From positions 1-37,785 of the forward strand of contig DKJA01000117.1 in the NCBI GenBank assembly GCA_002454505.1: 37,785 bases of DNA, given 5' to 3'. The stretch comes from Oxalobacteraceae bacterium UBA6704 (GTDB taxonomy: Bacteria; Pseudomonadota; Gammaproteobacteria; Burkholderiales; Burkholderiaceae_D). A program made the translations under genes and the position numbers. The stretch's first letter is position 1. Each line of letters starts with the position of its first letter. The notes under the pieces were generated by a model. It was given only the letters and a program-made list of their open reading frames with translations. It did no database searches and was not told the origin of the DNA. Below are positions 17,953 through 25,441 of the stretch, piece by piece.

Positions 17953-18707
17953 GGAACTGCGTGCTGGTCTTCGCCGGCACCGATCCGTCCGGCGGTGCCG
18001 GCATCGCGGCCGACATCGGCGCCATCGCGGCGCTGGGCGCGCACGCGCTGCCCGTCATCACGGCATTGACGGTGCAGGACAACGACCGCGTGTATGAAGT
18101 GCTGCCCGTGGATGCGGACGTCGTGCTGCGGCAGGCCCGCGCGGTGGCGGCGGCGTGCCGCATCGCGGCCGTCAAGATCGGCATTCCCGGCAGTGCGGCG
18201 AATGCTGCGGCAATTGCCGGGCTGATTACCGGGTTGCGCGCGCAGGATGCGGCACTGCCCGTGGTGCTGGATCCCGTGCTGGCCAGCGGCCATGGCGATA
18301 CGCTGACACCGGGCGATGCCGTGGCCGCGCTGGCGCCGCTGCTGCCGCTGGCCACCGTCGTCACGCCGAACGGGCCGGAGGCGGCGGCGCTGACACGCGG
18401 CCACGCAGCGGATGCGCAGGCGTTGCGTGCGCTGGGCTGCGAGCACGTGCTGGTCACGGGCGGCCACGAGGACGGCGATGAAATCGTCAACCGCTGGTTC
18501 GGGCCGGCAACCGAACGAAACTGGCAATGGCCCCGGCTGGATGGCGCGTTCCACGGCAGCGGCTGCACGCTGGCGGCCGCCATCGCGGCGCTGCTGGCAC
18601 AGCGGATACCCATTGCGCAGGCGCTGGCCCGCGCACAGTCCTACACCTATCGCGCGCTGGAGGCATCGTTCGCGATCGCGCCGGGCCAGCGGATACCGCT
18701 GCGCTGA
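17949..18707 (+). CDS. thiD: Hydroxymethylpyrimidine / phosphomethylpyrimidine kinase
   Basis: Phosphorylates HMP-P to HMP-PP for coupling by ThiE. The 252-aa ribokinase-fold protein has VFAGTDPSGGAGIAADI at residues 7-23, which binds HMP, then VVLDPVLASGHGD, TPNGPEA and the anion-hole motif HGSGCTLAAA near residue 200. The ATG at 17949 overlaps the thiG stop codon in ATGA, indicating coupling. A much longer upstream reading of the same frame lies wholly inside thiG and is rejected. thiE follows after 29 bp. Confidence 0.96.
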   Translation: MRNCVLVFAGTDPSGGAGIAADIGAIAALGAHALPVITALTVQDNDRVYEVLPVDADVVLRQARAVAAACRIAAVKIGIPGSAANAAAIAGLITGLRAQDAALPVVLDPVLASGHGDTLTPGDAVAALAPLLPLATVVTPNGPEAAALTRGHAADAQALRALGCEHVLVTGGHEDGDEIVNRWFGPATERNWQWPRLDGAFHGSGCTLAAAIAALLAQRIPIAQALARAQSYTYRALEASFAIAPGQRIPLR

Positions 18708-18736
18708 GCGCGCCGATCACCAAAGGAGAACACATC

Positions 18737-19363
18737 ATGCAGGGACTCTATCTGGTCACCCCCGACTGGGACGATACGCCAGAGCTGCTGGCCCGCACCG
18801 AGGCGGCACTGGGCGCCGGCGTGGTGCTTCTGCAGTACCGGCACAAGACAGCCGGGCCCGCGCAGCGGCGCGAGCAGGCCGCGGCCTTGCTGGCGCTGTG
18901 CCGGCGCCACGGCGTGCCGTTCATCGTCAACGATCATGTGGAACTGTGCCTTGAACTCAATGCGGACGGCGTCCACGTCGGCGGTCTCGACGCCATCGTG
19001 GCGGAGGTGCGTGCGCTGGTCGGGCCGGACAAGATTGTCGGCGCCTCCTGTTACGGCGAGCTGCCGCGCGCGATCGATGCGGCGCGCGACGGCGCCAGCT
19101 ATGTGGCATTCGGCGGCTTCTACCCGTCGCGGGTGAAACGCTACGCTGTCACCACGCCCCCGGCCATCGTTGCCCATGCCCGTGCGGCGGTGGACGTGCC
19201 GTGCGTCGTCATCGGCGGCATGACGCCGCGGAATGCCGCGCCGCTCGTCGACCACGGCGCGCAGATGGTCGCTGCCATCAGCAGCGTGTATGCGGCCGAA
19301 GATGTTGCAGCGGCGGTGCGGGCTTTCAACACGCTATTCGAGCACGCGCGGTTTCCAGTTTAA
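18737..19363 (+). CDS. thiE: Thiamine-phosphate synthase
   Basis: Joins HMP-PP and thiazole phosphate to form thiamine monophosphate. The 208-aa TIM-barrel protein starts MQGLYLVTPDW and carries LLQYRHKTAG, FIVNDHVELCLELNADGVHVGG, VGASCYGELP and the C-terminal VVIGGMTPRNA followed by GAQMVAAISSVY. All are usual ThiE signature positions, although the first reads YRHK rather than the common RxK form. The ATG at 18737 has an AAAGGAG site 8 bp upstream. It is the last gene of the riboswitch-controlled operon, and no terminator hairpin is evident after it. Confidence 0.95.
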   Translation: MQGLYLVTPDWDDTPELLARTEAALGAGVVLLQYRHKTAGPAQRREQAAALLALCRRHGVPFIVNDHVELCLELNADGVHVGGLDAIVAEVRALVGPDKIVGASCYGELPRAIDAARDGASYVAFGGFYPSRVKRYAVTTPPAIVAHARAAVDVPCVVIGGMTPRNAAPLVDHGAQMVAAISSVYAAEDVAAAVRAFNTLFEHARFPV

Positions 19364-19370
19364 TTCCCCC

Positions 19371-19398
19371 TTGCCAGCTTGATACAGGCCCGTATAAT
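19371..19398 (+). promoter_or_regulatory. Promoter of the ANTAR response regulator
   Basis: TTGCCA (19371-19376), a 16-bp spacer and a perfect TATAAT (19393-19398), giving a start near 19405 and a leader of about 25 nt before the ATG at 19430. The hexamers are identical to those of the thiamine operon promoter. Confidence 0.65.
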
Positions 19399-19429
19399 CG
19401 ATTCATCTTCACTGCCGAATGTTTCCGCC

Positions 19430-20059
19430 ATGCCGACACCAGCTCCCGCAAAACGCCTGATACTGATAGTCGACGATGACCAGATACTGTCGGATTTTCT
19501 CAGCATCATCCTGCAGGGTTCCGGCTACGATACGGCGCAGGCCCACTCGGCCGACCACGCGCTGAAACTGGTGGCCGAGCGCGAGCCGGACATGGCGCTG
19601 CTCGACATCCACATGCCCGGCATGTCGGGCCTCGACCTGGCCAAGCAGCTCAACCGCGAAACCTCGGTGCCGTTCATGTTCCTGTCGGGTCGTGGCGATG
19701 CGGATGCGGGCAAACAGGCCGCGGCCTATGGCGCCGTCGGCTTCCTCGTCAAGCCGGTCGATGAAAAGCAGCTGATGCCGGCCTTCGAAGCAGGGCTGGC
19801 GCGCGCGGACGAAATCCGCCAGCTGCGCCGCACGGAACTGAACCTGAACGCGGCGCTCGCTGCCGGCCGGGAAACCAGCCTGGCGGTGGGCCTGCTGATG
19901 TGCAAATTCCAGACGGACCGCAACACGGCGTTCGAGGTGCTGCGCGACCACGCCCGGTCCAGCCGGCGCAAGGTCAACGAGGTGGCCGACCAGTTGCTGG
20001 CCGCCGAGGAAACATTGAACAGCCTGCATGCGGCTTTTAATTCACGCTTGAAGAAATAA
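19430..20059 (+). CDS. Response regulator with receiver and ANTAR RNA-binding domains
   Basis: Two-component output protein of 209 aa. The receiver domain (about residues 9-122) keeps the acidic pocket Asp15-Asp17, the phospho-acceptor Asp59 (ALLDIHMPG), Ser86 and Lys108 (FLVKPV). The C-terminal helical domain (about 137-197, with AVGLLMCKFQTDRNTAFEVLRDHARSSRRKVNEVA) fits ANTAR, which in known cases binds paired stem-loops in nascent RNA to prevent termination. The ATG at 19430 is chosen by the promoter position and the usual receiver start. No histidine kinase is adjacent, so the input and the RNA target are unknown. An upstream frame extension would overlap the promoter. Confidence 0.85.
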   Translation: MPTPAPAKRLILIVDDDQILSDFLSIILQGSGYDTAQAHSADHALKLVAEREPDMALLDIHMPGMSGLDLAKQLNRETSVPFMFLSGRGDADAGKQAAAYGAVGFLVKPVDEKQLMPAFEAGLARADEIRQLRRTELNLNAALAAGRETSLAVGLLMCKFQTDRNTAFEVLRDHARSSRRKVNEVADQLLAAEETLNSLHAAFNSRLKK

Positions 20060-20304
20060 AGCGCAGGCCGATGAAATAACAGTTTCCTTTGGACATATCC
20101 TGAGGTTACACTGACACAGCAGTAAGCCATTTAGCGTTTTAATCTTCCGGCAACTGCTTTCATGTTACGGCCGCCCCGCCATCGCGGCCGTGTCATTATC
20201 GTTCGGCCCAGCTCCGCCGACCTGCAATTCCTGAACATCAACCGACCCCGCATCCGCGGCGCATGGTTTCGGGTCCTGCATCTTTCCGGATCGCTGAGAA
20301 AACG
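20060..20304. other. Intergenic region between the two response regulator genes
   Basis: This 245-bp gap is visibly less GC-rich than its neighbours. It contains a hairpin with 8-bp arms ACGGCCGC/GCGGCCGT (near 20167-20192) and a weaker pairing GCAGT...GCC with GGC...ACTGC (near 20119-20158). No clear promoter and no open frame with coding character were seen. The paired hairpins make it a possible ANTAR target, but the loops do not show a clear hexaloop pattern. Confidence 0.4.
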
Positions 20305-20709
20305 ATGAACATGAACGACGCCCTCGAGGCCTGCGCACTGCGGCCCCCTGTCCCCCGCGTGCTGCACGTGGATGCCGACGACACCACCGCCCTGATTCTT
20401 GCCACCCTGCTGGTACCCGAAGTCCGCGTCACCCGCGCCGCGTCGATCCGCGATGCGGTGGCCCGGCTGGACATGGAAAAATACGACCTGATCGTGCTCG
20501 ATCCGGACCTGCCGGACGGCTGCGGCCAGACGCTGGTCGACGAATACCGCGAACGGGGCATTCACACGCCCGTGCTGCTGTACTCGGCGCACCAGCCCAG
20601 CCTGCACCACCAGGCGCATGCCTACCTGCCCAAGCCGTGGACGTCGCCGCGCCAGCTGTGGCAATCCGTGTGCCGCCTGCTGGAGCTGGACATGATGGGC
20701 GCCCGCTGA
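20305..20709 (+). CDS. Receiver-only response regulator
   Basis: Single-domain response regulator of 134 aa. It keeps the acidic pocket (Asp23, Asp25, Asp26 in HVDADD), the phospho-acceptor Asp66 (LIVLDPDLPDG), Ser94 (LLYSA) and Lys110 (YLPKPW). There is no output domain, so it is probably a phosphotransfer shuttle or acts by protein contact. The receiver is short and the region between Asp66 and Lys110 is trimmed. Start choice: ATG at 20305, with another ATG at 20311; a longer frame from 20263 lacks family support. It lies downstream of the ANTAR regulator, with no kinase nearby. Confidence 0.8.
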   Translation: MNMNDALEACALRPPVPRVLHVDADDTTALILATLLVPEVRVTRAASIRDAVARLDMEKYDLIVLDPDLPDGCGQTLVDEYRERGIHTPVLLYSAHQPSLHHQAHAYLPKPWTSPRQLWQSVCRLLELDMMGAR

Positions 20710-20735
20710 CCCTCGTGTCGTGCCGCGCAGTGCTT

Positions 20736-20744
20736 TGCTATCAT
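20736..20744 (+). promoter_or_regulatory. Candidate extended -10 promoter of the formaldehyde dehydrogenase gene
   Basis: TGC-TATCAT at 20736-20744 is an extended -10 element. No good -35 hexamer is present at the usual distance. The predicted start near 20751 would give a short leader containing AGGAAGC before the ATG at 20776. Confidence 0.35.
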
Positions 20745-20775
20745 GGCGGCTTTCTCCCATCACAGGAAGCAGACG

Positions 20776-21882
<1,107 letters not shown>

Positions 21883-21889
21883 CGGCGGG

Positions 21890-21911
21890 ACGAGCGGCCG
21901 CGGCCGCTCGT
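21890..21911 (+). terminator. GC-rich perfect palindrome after the dehydrogenase gene
   Basis: ACGAGCGGCCG followed directly by CGGCCGCTCGT is a perfect 22-bp palindrome starting 8 bp after the stop codon. It can form a strong hairpin and so may end or stabilise the transcript, but it lacks a T-tract, so it is not a canonical intrinsic terminator. Confidence 0.5.
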
Positions 21912-21979
21912 GATCATGGTCAGCGCGACAGCTCGCACGCTTTCTCGTATTCCGGCGATTTTTATGGCATAGTGAAAGC

Positions 21980-22177
21980 ATGAAAGCCCTCAAAAGCCAG
22001 CTTGCTTCCGACCTCCTGGCCGATCCCGCCACGCGGGATCAGTTGCGCCAGTTCCTGGTGCGCGAAGCACGCGCCGATCAGGTATCGCGGCACGGCAACA
22101 CCGACAAGTTCGTCATCCGCGACCGCAACGGCAAGCGGATCGAAGCGATGATCGTACCGAAGGCTAAGGCAGCTTAG
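21980..22177 (+). CDS. Small protein of unknown function
   Basis: I do not recognise this 65-aa protein. It is charged and soluble: a helical N-terminal half (MKALKSQLASDLLADPATRDQ) is followed by FVIRDRNGKRIEAMIVPK, which looks like a beta hairpin, and a basic, alanine-rich tail. No membrane segment or cysteine is present. The ribosome binding site is weak (GTGAAAGC). It lies 10 bp upstream of the 251-aa membrane protein gene in the same direction, so the two probably form one transcript. Its size and position resemble a regulator or antitoxin-type first gene, but no such motif can be identified. Confidence 0.6.
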   Translation: MKALKSQLASDLLADPATRDQLRQFLVREARADQVSRHGNTDKFVIRDRNGKRIEAMIVPKAKAA

Positions 22178-22187
22178 CGGCTGTTCG

Positions 22188-22943
22188 ATGAACGTAGCTC
22201 TTCCTGCGCTCATCGTCTTTCTGGTTCTCCTTCCCGGATTCATTTTTCGCGCCCGCCTGAAGCGGGCCGAGCGCACATCCCTGGATTTTTCGCCGTTCGG
22301 GCAGGTCGCGGCCGAGGCTGTCCTGTGGGCACTTGTCGTGCATCTCGCCTGGCTGTCCATCGCCTTCCTGTGCTGCGAACGACGTTTCGAACCGTTAGTG
22401 CTGCTGAAACTGTTATCGTCCGCGCCCGCCAGCCAGATCGAGGCGGCCGTCGCCGTGGGCGAACATTTCCGCTGGATCGCGACTTACTTCTGCACTTTGC
22501 TGTTTGCCTCCTATGCCGTGCCGGCCGCGCTGCGTTCGGCCATTTCCCGCTACCGGCTGGATCGCGGCTCGTCGCCGTTCGGCCCGCTGTTCCGCTTCCA
22601 CGACGCGCCGTGGTACTACCTTCTGACTGGTGCCGACTTTGCACGGAATGACGCACCGGATCTGATCGTCGTTTCGGCAATCGTCGAAGTCGGCAAGGGT
22701 GCCGTGCTCTACGTCGGCGTGCTCGACGAATTCCGCGTCGATCCGGACGGGCAGCTCGACCGCGTCGTGCTGCAGGGCGTAGCGCGCCGGCCCATCGAAA
22801 ACGACAAGCCTGGTCCGGAGGCAGGCGTCACGCCAGCAGACCGGTTCTACCCGGTCGATGGCGATTCGTTCGTGCTGCGTTACAGCGAAATGGTTACGCT
22901 GAACATCCAGTACGTAAAACTGACGGAGCAGGGCAGTTCGTAA
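22188..22943 (+). CDS. Membrane protein of unknown function with soluble C-terminal domain
   Basis: This 251-aa protein has three hydrophobic segments, at about residues 4-21 (VALPALIVFLVLLPGF), 41-60 and 95-115. A soluble C-terminal part (about 135-251) is rich in predicted beta strands (IVEVGKGAVLYVGVLDEFRVD, RVVLQGVARRP). A conspicuous motif, FHDAPWYYLLTG, starts the soluble part. From memory it resembles the uncharacterised DUF6338-type proteins, but I am not sure. It follows the 65-aa gene after 10 bp. Its base composition looks less GC-rich than the neighbours, which may indicate transfer. It is complete, with no frameshift. Confidence 0.65.
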   Translation: MNVALPALIVFLVLLPGFIFRARLKRAERTSLDFSPFGQVAAEAVLWALVVHLAWLSIAFLCCERRFEPLVLLKLLSSAPASQIEAAVAVGEHFRWIATYFCTLLFASYAVPAALRSAISRYRLDRGSSPFGPLFRFHDAPWYYLLTGADFARNDAPDLIVVSAIVEVGKGAVLYVGVLDEFRVDPDGQLDRVVLQGVARRPIENDKPGPEAGVTPADRFYPVDGDSFVLRYSEMVTLNIQYVKLTEQGSS

Positions 22944-23196
22944 GTGCGATCGTGGTATCGGCAACCAATGCCGTGCGGAGCGCTTTGCGCAGCCCATTCC
23001 CGCCAATCCGCAGTCCGTCGCAAATCCCCGCCGGCGGTTCGATCGCTTGTCTAAAGTGCACCTTCGCCACATCGTCCCGATGTAGACAAAAAGTTCTAGA
23101 CAAGTCTTTCTAGATATTTTATGCTTGATCCGACCAGCCAACGAGGAGCCGTGCCATGACTTGCCCACAAGCGAACCACACCATTGCCGGTGCGCC
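22944..23196. other. Intergenic region upstream of the M56 peptidase gene
   Basis: This 253-bp gap holds no gene of its own. The left part is GC-rich without clear structure; the right part (23047-23125) is AT-rich and contains repeated TAGACAA and TTCTAGA motifs, described in a separate entry. No BlaI-type repressor is encoded here on either strand. Confidence 0.6.
23047..23125 (+). promoter_or_regulatory. Operator-like repeats and candidate promoter of the M56 gene
   Basis: TTGTCTA (23047-23053) is an inverted copy of TAGACAA at 23083-23089 and 23097-23103. TTCTAGA occurs at 23094-23100 and 23108-23114, and AGAC-AA-GTCT is a small dyad at 23098-23107. TAGACA (23097-23102) with TATGCT (23120-23125) at 17 bp could be the promoter, so the repeats would overlap the -35 box. 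This is the layout of a repressor operator, but the repressor is not identified. Confidence 0.45.
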
Positions 23197-25350
23197 ATGA
23201 ACGGCCCTCTGGATACCCTGATTCCCGCCATCGGCTGGTCGCTGCTGCACTTCCTGTGGCAGGGCCTCCTGATCGGGTGGCTGGCGATGCTGGCGCTGCA
23301 CGGCTTGCGCAACGCCCGGCCGCAGGCCCGTTATGCCGTTGCCTGCGGGGCGCTGCTGCTGTGTGCCGCGCTGCCGCTGGGCAGCATCGCGTGGCGCATG
23401 CTGGAAGCGCAGCACACCGGCTACACGATGCCCGTGCCGCTCGATCCGCTGCTGGGCGCCGTCGGTGCCGGTGCGATTCCCGGCGTGGCGGTGCCGGCGC
23501 TGGTGGATGCGGACGGGTTGACGTCGCTCGAATACCTGCTGCGCCGGGAGATCCCGTGGCTGGTGCTGCTGTGGGCCTGCGGCGCGGCGCTGATGACGGT
23601 ACGGTTGTCGCTGGGCCTGCAGTGGGTCCGGCAGCGCACGTTGCCGAACCATTGCACGCCGCACGTGGAATGGCAGCGGCGGCTCGATGCGCTGGCGCAG
23701 CGCTTCGGCATCGCCCGGCCGATCCGGCTCGGCGTTTCGGCGGAAGACCTGGAAGGCCCGCTGACGGCCGGCTGCTGGCGGCCGATGGTGCTGCTGCCCG
23801 CGTCGCTCGTCACCGGCATGCCGCCGCAATTGCTGGAAGCGCTGCTGGCCCACGAACTGGCGCACATCCGTCGCCACGATTACCTGGCCAATCTCGTGCA
23901 GAGCGCGATCGAGGTGCTGCTGTTCTATCACCCGAGCGTGTGGCAGCTGAGCAAACGCATCCGCGCCGAGCGGGAGCAGATCGCCGACGACCTGGCGGCC
24001 GGCGTGCTGGGCGAACCGCGCCGGCTGGCACTGGCCCTTGCCGAACTGGACAAGTTCCAGTTCTCCACATCGCATTTCGCCCCTGCGGCGCACGGAGGAG
24101 ATCTCATGTCACGTATCAAACGCCTGGTGCGCCCCGCCGCGCAACCGCTCAGCTGGAAGATGGCCGCACCGCTGCTGGGCCTGTGCACGGCCTGCGTGAT
24201 GCTGTATGCCCATGCGCAGCCGCAGGCGGCTGCGGTTGCCGTTGCCATGCCCGCGGCCGCGGTGGTTGCCGAAGCCGCTCCCGTGGCGGATGCTGCGCCG
24301 GCGGCCGACCCGGCTCCAGCAGCGGATGCCGCCCCGGCAGCCGAGCTGCACGACGACGGCCAGTGGGAGGTGCCGCCCGCACCGCCTGCCGCTCCCGCCG
24401 CGCCAGCCGAGCCCATGGCGCTTGCTGCACCTGTCGCGCCCGTAGCGCCGGTAGCGCCTGTAGCGCCGGTTGCTCCGATGGTACCCAAGGCCCCGCCGGC
24501 CCCGCCGGCACCGCCCGTCGCGATGCTCGTCACGCCCGCGCCACCGGCACCGCCGGCCCCACCCGCCGGCCTGGACGGTTACCATTTCAATATCACGTAC
24601 GGCGATACGCGCGAGTCGTACGCCATCGTCCGGGGTGGCAGCGAGCGCACGCGTGTCTCGGCGATGGATACGGGCGACCTGGGCGAGCTGAAGAAATTCA
24701 AGCAGACGTGCAAGGACGATTTCGTCTGGTTCAAGCGCGACGGCAAGAGCTATGTCGTGACCGACCCGGCGATCGTCGCCAAAGTCCGCGCCGCCTGGGT
24801 ACCGTCGGAACAGAAGGGCGCCGAGATGGACCAGTACAGCAAACAGATGGATGCTTACGGCAAGCAGATGGGCACGCTGAGCGCGGAATTCGGCGCGAAG
24901 ATGGCGGCAGCCGCGCTGGACGACCGGCAGCGCAGTACCGAACGCGAGCTGGCGGCAGTGAGCCGCGTCCAGGACCGCCTGGGCCGCAAGCTGGGCACGC
25001 TTGCCGACGAGCTGAAGGATGAACAGAGCAGCTCGCGCCGGGCATCGCTGCAGAGCCGGATGGAAGCGATCCAGCAGCAGATGGAGCCGCTGAACCAGCA
25101 GATGGCGCGGCTGTCCGCCACGATGGCGCAGCGGCATGAAAAGCTCGACAGCAACCGCGCCCCCGCGGAAGCGCTGCGCCGCCAGATGGACGAGGTGCAG
25201 CAGCCGATGCGCGACCTGGGCCGCAAGCTGGGCGAACTGGGCCGCGAACAGGGCCGCCTGAGCCGCGACGCCGACAAGACCACCCGCGCGCTGCTGAAGG
25301 ACGCCCTGCGCGACGGCAAGGCCGAGCCCCTCGGCAGCAAGGCCGGCTAA
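23197..25350 (+). CDS. M56 family (BlaR1-like) membrane metallopeptidase
   Basis: Membrane-embedded zinc peptidase of 717 aa. The N-terminal membrane domain has several hydrophobic segments and the catalytic motif HELAH (219-223, in LLAHELAHIRRHDYL), with the downstream EREQIADDLA giving the third zinc ligand (Glu260 region). A further membrane segment (about 321-341) leads to a long Ala/Pro linker (about 342-457, with AP-AAD and APV repeats). A small beta-rich region (YHFNITYGDTRESYAI) and a long charged coiled coil follow to the end. No penicillin-binding sensor domain is visible, so it should not be called a beta-lactam sensor. The ATG at 23197 gives the family start; BlaI is absent nearby. 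The stop codon abuts a palindromic repeat. Confidence 0.85.
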   Translation: MNGPLDTLIPAIGWSLLHFLWQGLLIGWLAMLALHGLRNARPQARYAVACGALLLCAALPLGSIAWRMLEAQHTGYTMPVPLDPLLGAVGAGAIPGVAVPALVDADGLTSLEYLLRREIPWLVLLWACGAALMTVRLSLGLQWVRQRTLPNHCTPHVEWQRRLDALAQRFGIARPIRLGVSAEDLEGPLTAGCWRPMVLLPASLVTGMPPQLLEALLAHELAHIRRHDYLANLVQSAIEVLLFYHPSVWQLSKRIRAEREQIADDLAAGVLGEPRRLALALAELDKFQFSTSHFAPAAHGGDLMSRIKRLVRPAAQPLSWKMAAPLLGLCTACVMLYAHAQPQAAAVAVAMPAAAVVAEAAPVADAAPAADPAPAADAAPAAELHDDGQWEVPPAPPAAPAAPAEPMALAAPVAPVAPVAPVAPVAPMVPKAPPAPPAPPVAMLVTPAPPAPPAPPAGLDGYHFNITYGDTRESYAIVRGGSERTRVSAMDTGDLGELKKFKQTCKDDFVWFKRDGKSYVVTDPAIVAKVRAAWVPSEQKGAEMDQYSKQMDAYGKQMGTLSAEFGAKMAAAALDDRQRSTERELAAVSRVQDRLGRKLGTLADELKDEQSSSRRASLQSRMEAIQQQMEPLNQQMARLSATMAQRHEKLDSNRAPAEALRRQMDEVQQPMRDLGRKLGELGREQGRLSRDADKTTRALLKDALRDGKAEPLGSKAG

Positions 25351-25430
25351 AAAATGGGGACAGACCGCATCGGCGGACCGCCCATTTTCCGAGAAATGTT
25401 TCTCGAAAAATGGGGTCTGTCCCCATTTTT
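25349..25430. repeat. Long palindromic repeat (GGGGACAG subtype) between convergent genes
   Basis: The outer arms AAAAATGGGGACAGACC (25350-25366) and GGTCTGTCCCCATTTTT (25414-25430) are exact reverse complements over 17 bp. The interior has ATTTTCCGAGAAA-TG-TTTCTCGAAAAAT pairing. One arm carries an extra hairpin, GCATCGGCGGACCGCC. It sits between the stop codons of the M56 gene (overlapping its TAA) and the helicase gene, with A and T tracts on both sides, so it should terminate transcription from both directions. It is the same subtype as 8073-8155, in reverse orientation. Confidence 0.85.
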
Positions 25431-25441
25431 ACGGCAACTTT

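Noticed and set aside
22944..23196. Possible BlaI remnant upstream of the M56 gene
   Set aside because: No winged-helix or other BlaI-like peptide could be read in any of the six frames of this gap.
24400..24580. Possible tandem DNA repeat array in the M56 gene
   Set aside because: The repetition encodes an APV/APP protein linker in frame and is explained as a low-complexity spacer.
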